Shown here one piece after another: positions 18,524 to 27,259 of a DNA stretch of 64,000 bases. Made by a program: the position numbers and the translations under genes. Every line of letters starts with the position of its first letter. Within the stretch, counting starts at the first letter, position 1. The notes below the pieces were generated by a model. That model did not search any database and was not told the origin of the DNA. It saw nothing but the letters and a program-made list of their open reading frames with translations. Source of the stretch: Kutzneria buriramensis (lineage in GTDB: Bacteria; Actinomycetota; Actinomycetes; Mycobacteriales; Pseudonocardiaceae); NCBI RefSeq assembly GCF_003387475.1, contig NZ_QUNO01000011.1:248001-312000 (forward strand), given 5' to 3'.

Positions 18524-18988
18524 ATGAATGGCTCCCCCGAACGGATGGATGCCGACCTGCTCGAGGCCGCCGTGCGCGAGGCCCGCGCCGGCCGGGCCGA
18601 AGGCGGGATTCCCATTGGGGCTGCGCTGTTCCATGTGGACGGCACGCTGCTCGGCGCCGGCCACAACCGGCGCGTGCAGGACGGCGATCCGTCGATGCAC
18701 GCGGAGACCGCCGCCTTCCGCAACGCAGGCCGCCGGCCCACCTACCGTGACACGATCATGGTGACGACGCTGTCGCCGTGCTGGTACTGCAGCGGCCTGG
18801 TGCGCCAGTTCAACATCGGCCGGGTGGTGATCGGCGAGGCCCGCACCTTCCACGGCGGCCACGACTGGCTGGCCGAGCACGGCGTCGCCGTGACGGTGCT
18901 CGACGACGACGAGTGTGTGGGCATGATGACCGAGTTCATCGCCGCCGAGCCGCAGCTGTGGTTCGAGGACATCGGGGAGACGCAGTGA
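18524..18988 (+). CDS. Cytosine-deaminase-like nucleoside deaminase
   Basis: 154 residues of the zinc-dependent cytidine deaminase fold. HAETAAFRNAG supplies the zinc His and catalytic Glu, and TLSPCWYCSGL the two zinc cysteines. Length and C-terminal helix (AEPQLWFEDIGE) are close to yeast cytosine deaminase, so cytosine to uracil is the best guess. AGGTGA lies seven bases before the ATG at 18524; an ATG at 18506 is possible. Its stop overlaps the start of the 2OG oxygenase gene, implying a joint function in base metabolism. Confidence 0.85.
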   Translation: MNGSPERMDADLLEAAVREARAGRAEGGIPIGAALFHVDGTLLGAGHNRRVQDGDPSMHAETAAFRNAGRRPTYRDTIMVTTLSPCWYCSGLVRQFNIGRVVIGEARTFHGGHDWLAEHGVAVTVLDDDECVGMMTEFIAAEPQLWFEDIGETQ

Positions 18989-19947
18989 CCACGTCAGTGC
19001 CGAGCATCGACCTCCAGCCGTGGTTCCACGGCGACGACCGGGACCGCGCCGAGGTGGCCGCCCGCGTCGACGAGGCCTTGCAGACCGCCGGCTTCCTGCT
19101 GATCACCGGGCACGAGGTGAGCACCGACCTGCGCGACGACACCCGGGCCGTGGCGCGGGAGTTCTTCGCGCTGCCGGAGGACGTCAAGCAGCGCTACGCC
19201 ACCGCCGTCGGCGGCCGGGGCTGGCTGCCGCCCGGCGCCGAGGCCAACGGCTACGCCGAGGGCACGCCCACGCCACCGGACCTGAAGGAGTCCTTCACCG
19301 CGGCCTGCGACAACCCGACCGGCGATCCCCGCGTCGACGCCGAGTGGTTCGCGCCGAACGTGTGGCCGGCCGAGCTGCCGCGGATGCGGGAGGTCGTCGG
19401 CGAGTACCTGGACGAGATGCACGCCCTGTCCGACGAGCTGATGGCGCTCTGCGCCGTCGCGCTGGGCCTGGACGTCGACTACTTCGAGCCGTTCCTGACC
19501 GAGCCTACGTACGGGTTCAACATCAACTGGTACCCGCCGCTGACGCGGGTCGGGCCGCCGGCCGAGGGCCAGTTCCGGATCGGGCCGCACACCGACTTCG
19601 GCACCGTGACGGTGCTGGACCGGGAGCCGGGGCTCGGCGGGCTGCAGATCTACACCCAGGACGGGGAGTGGGTCGACGCGCCTTTTGATCCGGCGGCGTT
19701 CACCGTGAACATCGGGGACTTGATGGCCCGGTGGACCGGCGACCGCTGGCGCTCCACCCGGCACAGGGTCCTGCCGCCGTCGCCCGACGCGCCGGCGGAG
19801 GACCTGATGTCGCTGGTGTTCTTCTACGAGGCCAACCACGACGCGGTGGTGGAGTCGCTGGCCCCGCCGATCGGCCGGCGCAGCTACCCGCCGACCAACT
19901 GGGGCGCGTACCTCAAGGAGAAGCTGGCCGCGATCACGGTGAGCTGA
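18985..19947 (+). CDS. 2-oxoglutarate Fe(II) oxygenase, isopenicillin-N-synthase-like
   Basis: 320 residues. It has the N-terminal DIOX_N-like segment (GFLLITGHEV, FFALPEDVKQRYA) and the catalytic 2OG-FeII_Oxy domain. Iron ligands are His and Asp in IGPHTDFGTVTVL and the distal His in WRSTRHRVLPP, and a nearby Arg should bind the co-substrate. The fold is shared by isopenicillin N synthase, plant dioxygenases and fungal thymine-7-hydroxylase. There is no beta-lactam cluster here. Because it is translationally coupled to a cytosine-deaminase-like gene, oxidation of a pyrimidine or modified base is a reasonable but unproven idea. Confidence 0.88.
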   Translation: MTTSVPSIDLQPWFHGDDRDRAEVAARVDEALQTAGFLLITGHEVSTDLRDDTRAVAREFFALPEDVKQRYATAVGGRGWLPPGAEANGYAEGTPTPPDLKESFTAACDNPTGDPRVDAEWFAPNVWPAELPRMREVVGEYLDEMHALSDELMALCAVALGLDVDYFEPFLTEPTYGFNINWYPPLTRVGPPAEGQFRIGPHTDFGTVTVLDREPGLGGLQIYTQDGEWVDAPFDPAAFTVNIGDLMARWTGDRWRSTRHRVLPPSPDAPAEDLMSLVFFYEANHDAVVESLAPPIGRRSYPPTNWGAYLKEKLAAITVS

Positions 19948-19954
19948 CGCCGAT

Positions 19955-20007
19955 GCAGGTAAGGCGTCCTTCCCTGCATTCGACGCAGGGAAGGACGCCT
20001 TACCTGC
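19955..20007. repeat. Family B palindrome, copy 1
   Basis: Perfect 23-bp arms at 19955-19977 and 19985-20007 around a seven-base loop; the arm starts GCAGGTAAGGCGTCCTTCC. It fills the gap between the convergent oxygenase gene and dapD. Two further copies are at 24125-24177 and 42230-42286. Confidence 0.92.
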
Positions 20008-20013
20008 GTCAGG

Positions 20014-20931
20014 TCAGTTCGCGTGGAGGGCGGCGTTGAGGGTGATGCCCTGGCCCTTGCGGGGGCGGACCTCGACGGCGCCGCTCACCGAGTTGCGGAT
20101 GAACAGCAGCCCCGACTGGCCGGACAGCTCCAGCGCCTTGACGACGCCGCCGTCCGGCAGGGTGACCTTGGTGGCGGCGGTGACGTACAGGCCCGCCTCC
20201 ACCACGCAGTCGTCGCCGAGAGTGATGCCGACGCCGGCGTTGGCGCCGAGCAGGCAGCGCTGGCCGATGCTGATGACCTCCTTGCCGCCGCCGGACAGCG
20301 TGCCCATGATCGACGCGCCGCCGCCGACGTCCGAGCCGTCGCCGACCACGACGCCGGCGGAGATCCGGCCCTCCACCATGGAGCTGCCCAGGGTGCCGGC
20401 GTTGTAGTTGACGAAGCCCTCGTGCATGACGGTGGTCCCGGCGGCCAGGTGCGCGCCGAGCCGGACCCGGTCGGCGTCGGCGATCCGCACGCCGGCCGGC
20501 AGCACGTAGTCGACCATGCGCGGGAACTTGTCCACGCCGTACACGGTGACCGGCCCGCGGGCTCGCAGCCTGAGCCGGGTGGCCTCGAAGCCGTCGACGG
20601 CGCACGGCCCGAAGTTCGTCCACACGACGTTGGCGAGCTTGCCGAAGATGCCGTCCAGGCTCAGGCCGTGGGGCGCGACCAGCCGGTGCGAGAGCAGGTG
20701 CAGCCGCAGGTAGACGTCGTGGGTGTCGACCGGCGCGGCGGCGAGGTCCTCGATCACCGTGTCCACGACGACGGTCTGCACGCCGCGGGCCTTGTCCTCG
20801 CCGACGAGGTCGGCGAAGTCGGGCTTGTCGGCGGCGGGGGAGCCGAGGGTGGGCGACGGGTACCAGGTGTCCAGGACAGTCCCGTCGTTGGTGATGGTGG
20901 CGAGGCCGGTGCCGTAAGCGCTGGTGGTCAC
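20014..20931 (-). CDS. dapD: Tetrahydrodipicolinate N-succinyltransferase DapD
   Basis: 305 residues. It transfers succinyl from CoA to tetrahydrodipicolinate in the succinylase branch of lysine synthesis. The C-terminal half is a left-handed beta helix with hexapeptide-type repeats ([40 protein letters not shown]) and the actinobacterial DapD N-terminal domain precedes it. The GTG start at 20931 gives the usual [12 protein letters not shown] beginning and lies 23 bp from the divergent dapE start. Confidence 0.95.
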   Translation of the reverse strand: MTTSAYGTGLATITNDGTVLDTWYPSPTLGSPAADKPDFADLVGEDKARGVQTVVVDTVIEDLAAAPVDTHDVYLRLHLLSHRLVAPHGLSLDGIFGKLANVVWTNFGPCAVDGFEATRLRLRARGPVTVYGVDKFPRMVDYVLPAGVRIADADRVRLGAHLAAGTTVMHEGFVNYNAGTLGSSMVEGRISAGVVVGDGSDVGGGASIMGTLSGGGKEVISIGQRCLLGANAGVGITLGDDCVVEAGLYVTAATKVTLPDGGVVKALELSGQSGLLFIRNSVSGAVEVRPRKGQGITLNAALHAN

Positions 20932-20954
20932 GGCACAACGGTAACCTGCCGAAG

Positions 20955-22043
20955 GTGACGACATCGCTGGACCTGACCGCCGATCCCGTCGAGCTCACTG
21001 CCGCGCTGGTGGACGTGCCGAGCGTCTCCGGCGACGAGGATGCGCTGGCCGGCGCGGTCAAGGCCGCCCTGGCCGAGCAGGCGCCGCACCTGGAGTTGGC
21101 GGTGTCGGGGAACACGGTCCTGGCGCGCACGAACCTGGGTCGCCCGTCCCGCGTGGTGCTGGCTGGCCACCTCGACACCGTGCCGATCAACGACAACCTG
21201 CCGCTGCGCCGCACCGGCGCCGGCGGCGATCTCGTCCTGCACGGCTGCGGCACCGTCGACATGAAGGGTGGCGACGCTGTCTTCCTGCACCTGGCCGCGA
21301 CCATCGCCGAGCCGGCGCACGACCTCACCTTCATCTTCTACGACTGCGAGGAGATCGAGGCGTCCCGCAACGGCCTCGGCCGGATCGAGCGGGACCTGCC
21401 CGAATGGCTGCGCGGCGACCTCGCGATCGTCGGCGAGCCGTCCAACGGCGTGATCGAGGCCGGCTGCCAGGGCACACTGCGGATCGAGTTGCGCACCAAG
21501 GGAATCCGAGCGCACACGGCCCGGGCCTGGATGGGCGAGAACGCCATCCACGCGATGGCCCCGGCGCTGCACAAGCTGGACGAGTACGAGCCGCGCGAGG
21601 TGGACATCGACGGCTGCCGCTACCGCGAGGGCCTGCAGGCCGTGAAGATCACCGGCGGCGTGGCCGGCAACGTGGTGCCGGACGAGTGCGTGCTGACGAT
21701 CAACCACCGGTTCGCCCCGGACCGCACCGCGGCCCAGGCGGTGGACCACCTTCGGGTGCTCTTCGAGGGCTTCGAGCTGACGGTCGTCGACACCGCCGAG
21801 GGCGCGCTGCCCGGTCTGTCCGCGCCGACGGCCCGTCAGCTGGTCGAGGCCGCGGGCGGCACGCCGGTGGCCAAGCTGGGCTGGACCGACGTCGCCCGCT
21901 TCGCCGCGCTGGGCATTCCCGCCGTCAACTTCGGGCCGGGCGACCCGACGCTGGCCCACACCCAACAGGAGCATGTGGCGGCCGGCCAGATCACGCACTG
22001 CGCCGAGGTGCTGCGCCGCTTCCTGAGTAGAGTTTCCCGATGA
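20955..22043 (+). CDS. dapE: Succinyl-diaminopimelate desuccinylase DapE
   Basis: 362-residue M20-family dizinc hydrolase releasing succinate from N-succinyl-LL-diaminopimelate. Motifs: AGHLDTVP (zinc His and catalytic Asp), [13 protein letters not shown] (bridging Asp), FYDCEEIEA (catalytic Glu), GEPSN and a C-terminal LAHTQQEHV zinc His. The dimerisation domain begins near residue 175. It shares an intergenic region of 23 bp with dapD, probably with face-to-face promoters. The last four bases overlap the start of the LOG-family gene. Confidence 0.96.
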   Translation: MTTSLDLTADPVELTAALVDVPSVSGDEDALAGAVKAALAEQAPHLELAVSGNTVLARTNLGRPSRVVLAGHLDTVPINDNLPLRRTGAGGDLVLHGCGTVDMKGGDAVFLHLAATIAEPAHDLTFIFYDCEEIEASRNGLGRIERDLPEWLRGDLAIVGEPSNGVIEAGCQGTLRIELRTKGIRAHTARAWMGENAIHAMAPALHKLDEYEPREVDIDGCRYREGLQAVKITGGVAGNVVPDECVLTINHRFAPDRTAAQAVDHLRVLFEGFELTVVDTAEGALPGLSAPTARQLVEAAGGTPVAKLGWTDVARFAALGIPAVNFGPGDPTLAHTQQEHVAAGQITHCAEVLRRFLSRVSR

Positions 22044-22804
22044 ACGAGAACCAGGAGCAGCCGCTGAAGGAGCGGCAGCGCGGCCCCGTGACGCTGCGCC
22101 GGGACCGCTCCAGCGAATCCACCACCACCGACCAGCGCCTGCTGGACGCCCGCGGCCCGTCCGACTGGGTGCACACCGACCCGTGGCGGGTGATGCGCAT
22201 CCAGGCCGAGTTCGTGGAGGGCTTCGGCGCGCTGGCCGAGCTGCCCAAGGCGGTCACGGTGTTCGGCTCGGCCCGCACCAAGCCGGACCACCCCGAGTAC
22301 GAGATCGGCCGCAAGCTGGGCGGCGCGCTGGCCGAGGCCGGCTTCGCCGTGATCACCGGCGGCGGCCCGGGCTCGATGGAGGCGGTCAACCGCGGCGCGT
22401 CCGAGGCCGGCGGCTACTCCGTCGGCCTGGGCATCGAGCTGCCGTTCGAGCAGGGCCTGAACCCGTGGGTCGACCTCGGCGTCAACTTCCGCTACTTCTT
22501 CGCCCGCAAGACCATGTTCATCAAGTACGCCCAGGCCTTCATCTGCCTGCCCGGCGGCTTCGGCACGCTGGACGAGCTGTTCGAGGCGCTGACCCTGGTG
22601 CAGACCAAGAAGGTCACCAAGTTCCCGGTCGTCCTGTTCGGACGGTCCTATTGGCAGGGCCTCTACGACTGGCTCCACGATTCGGTGGAAGCGGGCGGAA
22701 AGATCGGTGCCAAGGACATGCAGCTGCTACATCTGACGGACGACATCGACGACGCCGTTCGGGTGGTCCAGGACGCCTATCGGGCGTGGGAGCAGGTGCA
22801 CTGA
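22040..22804 (+). CDS. LOG-family protein (TIGR00730)
   Basis: 254 residues. The Rossmann-like domain has the family motif [12 protein letters not shown] and [17 protein letters not shown], typical of cytokinin-activating phosphoribohydrolases (Lonely Guy). The Mycobacterium homologue of this synteny position, Rv1205, was shown to act in cytokinin release, so an AMP- or nucleotide-base-releasing hydrolase is likely. An N-terminal charged extension of about 40 residues precedes the domain. The ATGA overlap couples it to dapE. Confidence 0.92.
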   Translation: MNENQEQPLKERQRGPVTLRRDRSSESTTTDQRLLDARGPSDWVHTDPWRVMRIQAEFVEGFGALAELPKAVTVFGSARTKPDHPEYEIGRKLGGALAEAGFAVITGGGPGSMEAVNRGASEAGGYSVGLGIELPFEQGLNPWVDLGVNFRYFFARKTMFIKYAQAFICLPGGFGTLDELFEALTLVQTKKVTKFPVVLFGRSYWQGLYDWLHDSVEAGGKIGAKDMQLLHLTDDIDDAVRVVQDAYRAWEQVH

Positions 22805-22881
22805 TTCCCAACTTTCGGACCTGACGGCCGGCGCGCGGGACCCCCTTGAATGGGCGGGGTCGGCTGATCAGGAGGAAAGCC

Positions 22882-24108
22882 ATGGGGCGACGAACGGTCA
22901 AAACCGCGGGCGTGCTGGTGGCCGGGGCCGCGCTGGCGCTGGGCGGCGTCGCCGCCGCGCCCGCAGGCGCGGCGCCCGCGCCGGGACACCACACCTTCAG
23001 CAAGGCGGCGGCGTCCTTCGTCGGCGCCACCACCGTCGAGCAGAAGGTCGCGCGCATGGAGGCCGTGCTGGCCGGCATGACCCGGCTTGGCACGGCCTAC
23101 GACGTAAAACCCTTGTGGGACAAGGGCACCAAGGGTGACGGCATCACGGTCGCCACGCTGGTGTCCTACGGCGACGCCAACATCCAGGCGGTCATCGACT
23201 CCTACGATTCGCGCAACGGACTGCCCAAGGCCAACGTGCAGGTCATCGCCCCGGTCGGGCACGTGCCCGGCTGCAACGACTCGGGCGTGGACACCGCGAC
23301 CTGCCAGAGCTGGGGCGGCGAGACCGACCTGGACGTGGAGATGATCCACACCATCGCGCCGAACGCGAAGATCGTCGTCGCCGCCACCCCGGTCGCCGAG
23401 ACCGAGGGCATCACCGGCCTGCCCGAGATGATGCAGGCCGTCGACTACATGACGACCAATCACGTCGCCGACATCATCTCGATGAGCTTCGGCACCGCCG
23501 AGCCCAACTTCGACTCGCCGAGCCAGATCACCGGCCTCGACCCGGCGTTCCAGCGTGCCAGCGCCGCCGGCGTCACGCTGCTGGCCTCCTCCGGCGACAC
23601 CGGCGCCAGCGGCAACACGAAGAGCGGCGGCTTCTGGAACAAGCAGGTCGCCAGCTGGCCGGCGTCGGACCCGAACGTGACCGCCGTCGGCGGCACCAAC
23701 TCGGTGCGCAACGTGCCGTCCACCGTGCTGTGGCCCGACTCGGGCGGCGGCCTGTCCGCGGTCTACGACCGGCCGAGCTGGCAGGACAGCGTCTCGAAGA
23801 CCACCAACAGCACCAAGCGGGCCTTCCCCGACATCACCATGGAGGGCACCAGCGGCACCTCCGAGGCCTCGCCGCTGTTCGCCGGCGTGCTGGCGCTGGC
23901 CGCGCAGACCAAGGGCGGCCGGCTCGGGCAGGTCAACACCGCGCTGTACACCGGCAAGCTCGCCGGCATCGTCGACGTGACCAGCGGCAACAACACCTTC
24001 AACGGCGTCAAGGGCTTCGCCGCCGGCAAGGGCTACGACATCGTGTCCGGCTGGGGCACCGTCGACGCCGCCAAGTTCGTGCCGTCCCTGGTGGCGGCTC
24101 TCCACTGA
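22882..24108 (+). CDS. Secreted sedolisin-like (S53) peptidase, copy 1
   Basis: 408 residues with a clear signal peptide ending at PAGAAPAPG. The catalytic domain has the sedolisin arrangement: Glu and Asp in GGETDLDVEMIH, the oxyanion/stabilising region MSFGTAEP and SSGDTGASG, and the nucleophile Ser in GTSGTSEASPLFAG. The Asp of a C-terminal calcium site may lie in GYDIVSGWGTVDA. Characterised sedolisins have a propeptide of 170-200 residues. Here only about 70 residues lie between the signal cleavage and the catalytic core, so maturation must differ. GGAGGA precedes the ATG. A 58%-similar-looking paralogue follows after a family B palindrome (similarity judged by eye). Confidence 0.9.
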   Translation: MGRRTVKTAGVLVAGAALALGGVAAAPAGAAPAPGHHTFSKAAASFVGATTVEQKVARMEAVLAGMTRLGTAYDVKPLWDKGTKGDGITVATLVSYGDANIQAVIDSYDSRNGLPKANVQVIAPVGHVPGCNDSGVDTATCQSWGGETDLDVEMIHTIAPNAKIVVAATPVAETEGITGLPEMMQAVDYMTTNHVADIISMSFGTAEPNFDSPSQITGLDPAFQRASAAGVTLLASSGDTGASGNTKSGGFWNKQVASWPASDPNVTAVGGTNSVRNVPSTVLWPDSGGGLSAVYDRPSWQDSVSKTTNSTKRAFPDITMEGTSGTSEASPLFAGVLALAAQTKGGRLGQVNTALYTGKLAGIVDVTSGNNTFNGVKGFAAGKGYDIVSGWGTVDAAKFVPSLVAALH

Positions 24109-24124
24109 CGGTAATCCTCTCCAT

Positions 24125-24177
24125 GCAGGGAAGGACGCCTTACCCGCATCCGGTGCAGGTAAGGCGTCCTTCCCTGC
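24125..24177. repeat. Family B palindrome, copy 2
   Basis: Arms 24125-24147 and 24155-24177 pair over 22 of 23 positions around a seven-base loop. Compared with copy 1 the loop side is reversed: here the arm starting GCAGGGAAGGACGCC comes first. It is the only copy between genes on the same strand, the two sedolisin genes. Confidence 0.9.
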
Positions 24178-24202
24178 GTCAAAAAGGTGACTAGGAGTGA
24201 TG

Positions 24203-25465
24203 ATGAGCGGTAGAAGTCTGGCGGCGGCGGTGGGCGTGGCGTTAGCCGCGACGGCGCTGGCGGCGGTCCCGGCGGCGGCGAGCCCGACGCCGAAGGCGGC
24301 GCAGCAGGCGCACCACACGTTCAGCGCGGCGGCGTCGTCGTTCGTCGGCGCGACCACCGTGCAGCAGAAGGTGGACCGCCTCCAGGCGGCGACGGCCACG
24401 CTGCCCCGGCTGGCCAAGGCCTACAACACCCCGGCGCTGTGGAACCAGGGCCTGACCGGCGCCGGCGCCACGGTCGCGACGCTGGTGTCCTACGGCGACG
24501 CCGATATCAAGGCCGTCATCGACGCCTACGACCAGCGCAACGGCCTGCCGCCTGCGGACATCTCGGTCATCGCGCCGGCCGGCCCGGTGCCGGGCTGCAC
24601 CGACTCGGGCGTGGACACCGGCACCTGCCAGAGCTGGGGCGGCGAGACCGACCTGGACGTGGCCATGTTCCACACCATGGCGCCGGCGGCGAAGATCGTG
24701 ATCGCGGCGACGCCGATCGCCGAGACGCAGGGCTTCACCGGCCTGCCGGAGATGATGGCGGCGGTCGACTACATGACCCAGCACCGCATCGCCGACGTGA
24801 TCTCGATGAGCTTCGGCACGGCCGAGGACACCTTCCCGTCGCTGGACTCGGTGAAGAGCCTGGACCCGGCGCTGGTGCGGGCCAGCAAGGCCGGCGTCAC
24901 GCTGGTCGCCTCCTCCGGCGACTTCGGCGCCACCAATCCGGTGCTCATCGGCGACGGCACCTTCCCGTACCGGGCGGCCAGCTGGCCGGCGTCCGACCCG
25001 AACGTGACGGCCCTGGGCGGCACCATCATCTCCCTCGACGCCAACGGCAACCGCACCCAGCCGGACGTGCTGTGGCCGCGGTCCGGCGGCGGCGTCTCCA
25101 AGACCTACGCCCGGCCGAGCTGGCAGAACTCGGTGAAGGCGACCACCGGCAAGTTCCGGTCGTTCCCGGACATCACCATGGAGGGCATCTCCGGCACCTC
25201 CGAGTCCGCGCCGCTGTTCGCGGGCGTGCTGGCGCTGGCCGTGCAGGCCAACGGCGGGCACCGGCTCGGCCAGATCAACCCGGCGCTGTACGGCAAGCTC
25301 GGCCCGAAGGCCGCCAAGTCCGGCATCATCGACGTCACCAGCGGTGACAACAGCTACGCCAACGTGCCCGGCTACACCGCGGCCGCCGGCTTCGACGTGG
25401 TGTCCGGCTGGGGCACCCTCGACGCGTCGAAGTTCGTGCCCGCGCTGGTGAAGGCGCTCAAGTAG
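24203..25465 (+). CDS. Secreted sedolisin-like (S53) peptidase, copy 2
   Basis: 420 residues, a tandem paralogue of the preceding gene over its whole length. After the signal peptide (ending near AVPAAASPTP) the same HHTF-S-AA-SFVGATTVQQKV segment opens the mature protein. Catalytic Glu/Asp are in GGETDLDVAMFH and Ser in GISGTSESAPLFAG. A long propeptide is again absent. Three ATG/GTG starts are stacked at 24197-24205; the last has AGGAG five bases upstream. The pair, followed by a CocE-type hydrolase and the peptide importer upstream in the window, fits extracellular protein degradation. Confidence 0.9.
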   Translation: MSGRSLAAAVGVALAATALAAVPAAASPTPKAAQQAHHTFSAAASSFVGATTVQQKVDRLQAATATLPRLAKAYNTPALWNQGLTGAGATVATLVSYGDADIKAVIDAYDQRNGLPPADISVIAPAGPVPGCTDSGVDTGTCQSWGGETDLDVAMFHTMAPAAKIVIAATPIAETQGFTGLPEMMAAVDYMTQHRIADVISMSFGTAEDTFPSLDSVKSLDPALVRASKAGVTLVASSGDFGATNPVLIGDGTFPYRAASWPASDPNVTALGGTIISLDANGNRTQPDVLWPRSGGGVSKTYARPSWQNSVKATTGKFRSFPDITMEGISGTSESAPLFAGVLALAVQANGGHRLGQINPALYGKLGPKAAKSGIIDVTSGDNSYANVPGYTAAAGFDVVSGWGTLDASKFVPALVKALK

Positions 25466-25471
25466 CGGGCC

Positions 25472-25507
25472 GGAAGGCGGGGTCCCCGCGCCGGGACCCC
25501 GCTTTCC
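25472..25507. terminator. Bidirectional hairpin between protease and CocE-like gene
   Basis: Arms 25472-25486 and 25493-25507 pair over 15 positions with one wobble, around a six-base loop. It sits between the stop of the plus-strand protease and the stop of the minus-strand hydrolase. Confidence 0.8.
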
Positions 25508-25510
25508 GTG

Positions 25511-27013
25511 TCACTGCACCGGAACCGTCAGCGTGCCGGACAGCGCGACCGTGCTGCCCAGCTTGCTCGACGTCAGGTACCGCGGGTCGACGGTGTCGAC
25601 GACCAGCGCGAGGTGGTGCCCCGCCGGCACGTTCCAGGCGATCGGCTCCAGGCCGAGGTCGATCGTCCTGGCCACGCCCGGCGCCGCACCCAGCAGCGAG
25701 TACGGCTTGTGCGTGATCAGCGACCCGGCGCCGAGCGGCCCCACGTCGTACAGATACGCGAAAAGCGTTGTGTCGGCGGCACTCGGCGTCACGGTCAGCT
25801 CGGCGTGCGGCGCGCCGTCCACCTCGAATCCCTGTGACGTGACCGGTCCCGACCAGATGCCGGCGGCGAGCGGCGACACCAGCGGCATCGCGACGCCGGT
25901 CGGGATGTTCAGGTAGCCCTGGAGAATCCCGCTCACGAACACGGTGCCGCTGTCGGCGACCGTGTCCACGCCGGCGCCGAACGTCTTGCTGGCCAAGGGA
26001 ATCGTCTGCTGCTGCCAGGGGAATCCCGCGGACCCCTGCCAGCCGCCGCCGTTGGCCGGCTTGACCTGCACCGGCTGCTCGCGGTCGATGCCGTTGTCCA
26101 CGCCCAGCAGGTAGTGGTCGAACCAGCGGTCGGCCGCGTCCCACACCTCGTTGGGCAGCCCGGCCGCGCCGAACACCTCGGGCGTGGCGTGGTCGCCGGG
26201 GGTGAGCATCAGCCGCTTCGGTCCGGTCAGCCTGCCGTAGAAGTCGACCAGCTGGCTCGGCGGGAAAAGCGAGTCCTCCCAGGCGTTGGCCATCATCACG
26301 GCGGTGCCGTGGGCGTTGATCGCGTCGATCTTCGTGGCCGCCGAGCGGGGCGGTGCGATCGGCAGCGCGTCGGCGAAGTCGCCGGCCAGGTAGTCCTTCT
26401 CCGCCTGCTGGAGCTCCGGCCCGGGCCGCCCGGTCAGGTGCCCGGCGGCCAGCAGCAGGTCCACGCCCTGCGAGCTGACCGTCTGGTTCGGGTACAGCGA
26501 CGCGGCCAGGTCGGTCCAGCCGCTCATCGAGACGACGGCGCGGATCCGCGGGTCGGCCGCGGCCGTGAGCAGGCTGATGCCGGCGCCGTAGGAGATGCCG
26601 CCCATGCCGATCCGGGCCGGATCGATGTTCGCGTTGGCCTGCGCCCAGTCGATCACCTTGCTGGCGTCGGCCACGTCCTGCGGGCCCGCCACCTCGATCT
26701 GGCCGCCGGAATCCCAGAAGCCGCGGGCGGTGTAGCTGACCACCACGTAACCCGACTGGTACGCGAGTTTGGCCGCCGCGCCCACGTACTCGATGTCGTT
26801 CACGCCCCAGCTGCTCGGCATCACGACGAGCGGGAACGGTCCGTCGCCGCGGCCGGTGGGACGGATGACGAAGGCGTGCAGGGTGGTGCCGCCGTCGCCC
26901 GGGATCGCCTGATAACTGGTGCTGAAGCCGGTCGACGGCGCGGCGGTGGCCGTGCCGGCCAGTCCCGCGATGGTCGCCAACACCAGCAGCAGAGTCGCCA
27001 TTGACCTGCGCAA
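25511..27013 (-). CDS. Secreted CocE/NonD-family hydrolase (X-Pro dipeptidyl-peptidase-like)
   Basis: 500 residues with signal peptide ATIAGLAGTATAAP. The alpha/beta-hydrolase domain has the nucleophile in GGISYGAGIS and an active-site His probably in LTPGDHATPE. The C-terminal jelly-roll domain, from about residue 350, ends VALSGTLTVPVQ and is typical of cocaine esterase, glutaryl-7-ACA acylase and bacterial X-Pro dipeptidyl peptidases. The substrate could be a peptide or an ester. The TTG start is favoured because GGAGGG lies immediately upstream; an internal ATG four residues on is the alternative. Several palindromes precede the gene. Confidence 0.87.
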   Translation of the reverse strand: MRRSMATLLLVLATIAGLAGTATAAPSTGFSTSYQAIPGDGGTTLHAFVIRPTGRGDGPFPLVVMPSSWGVNDIEYVGAAAKLAYQSGYVVVSYTARGFWDSGGQIEVAGPQDVADASKVIDWAQANANIDPARIGMGGISYGAGISLLTAAADPRIRAVVSMSGWTDLAASLYPNQTVSSQGVDLLLAAGHLTGRPGPELQQAEKDYLAGDFADALPIAPPRSAATKIDAINAHGTAVMMANAWEDSLFPPSQLVDFYGRLTGPKRLMLTPGDHATPEVFGAAGLPNEVWDAADRWFDHYLLGVDNGIDREQPVQVKPANGGGWQGSAGFPWQQQTIPLASKTFGAGVDTVADSGTVFVSGILQGYLNIPTGVAMPLVSPLAAGIWSGPVTSQGFEVDGAPHAELTVTPSAADTTLFAYLYDVGPLGAGSLITHKPYSLLGAAPGVARTIDLGLEPIAWNVPAGHHLALVVDTVDPRYLTSSKLGSTVALSGTLTVPVQ

Positions 27014-27025
27014 TTGCCCTCCAGA

Positions 27026-27085
27026 GTGACCTTGGTCACGACATGGCTACTGGAGAGTTAACTAAAACCTACTCTGGAGTAGCAA
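27026..27085 (-). promoter_or_regulatory. Promoter with palindromic operators upstream of CocE-like gene
   Basis: Read on the minus strand, TTGCTA (27085-27080) and TAGTTA (27064-27059) are candidate -35 and -10 boxes with 15 bases between. The spacer region contains the palindrome CTACTCTGGAGTAG (27069-27082). A second palindrome, GTGACCTTGGTCAC, lies at 27026-27039 in the leader. A dyad inside the spacer recalls MerR- or TetR-type control, but no regulator gene is adjacent. Confidence 0.4.
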
Positions 27086-27111
27086 TTGACTGTGACACGC
27101 GTCACGACCGA

Positions 27112-27149
27112 ACGGCGGTGTCACTCCCCCACGAGGGTGACACCGCCGT
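27112..27149. other. Strong inverted repeat
   Basis: Arms ACGGCGGTGTCAC (27112-27124) and GTGACACCGCCGT (27137-27149) pair perfectly over 13 bp around a 12-base loop. It lies between the hydrolase promoter and the 3' end of the repeat-protein gene and may be a second terminator for the latter. Confidence 0.5.
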
Positions 27150-27221
27150 CCGAGCATGCCTCGACGGCTGCCACGGCGAGTGGTCTGCCTCTGTGACCGT
27201 GGTGGCTGCCAAGGCGAATGC

Positions 27222-27252
27222 CGGTGCCGCCGGTGTGGCACCGGCGGCACCG
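27222..27252 (-). terminator. Terminator of the Asn/Gly-rich protein gene
   Basis: Perfect 14-bp arms CGGTGCCGCCGGTG (27222-27235) and CACCGGCGGCACCG (27239-27252) with a three-base loop. It starts eight bases after the stop codon. Confidence 0.75.
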
Positions 27253-27259
27253 CCCCGAC

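Noticed and set aside
18985-19947. Isopenicillin N synthase as sign of a beta-lactam cluster
   Set aside because: No ACV synthetase, epimerase or transporter genes are near; the family is broad and the partner gene is a base deaminase.
27112-27149. Third member of palindrome families A or B
   Set aside because: Arm sequence is unrelated to either family.
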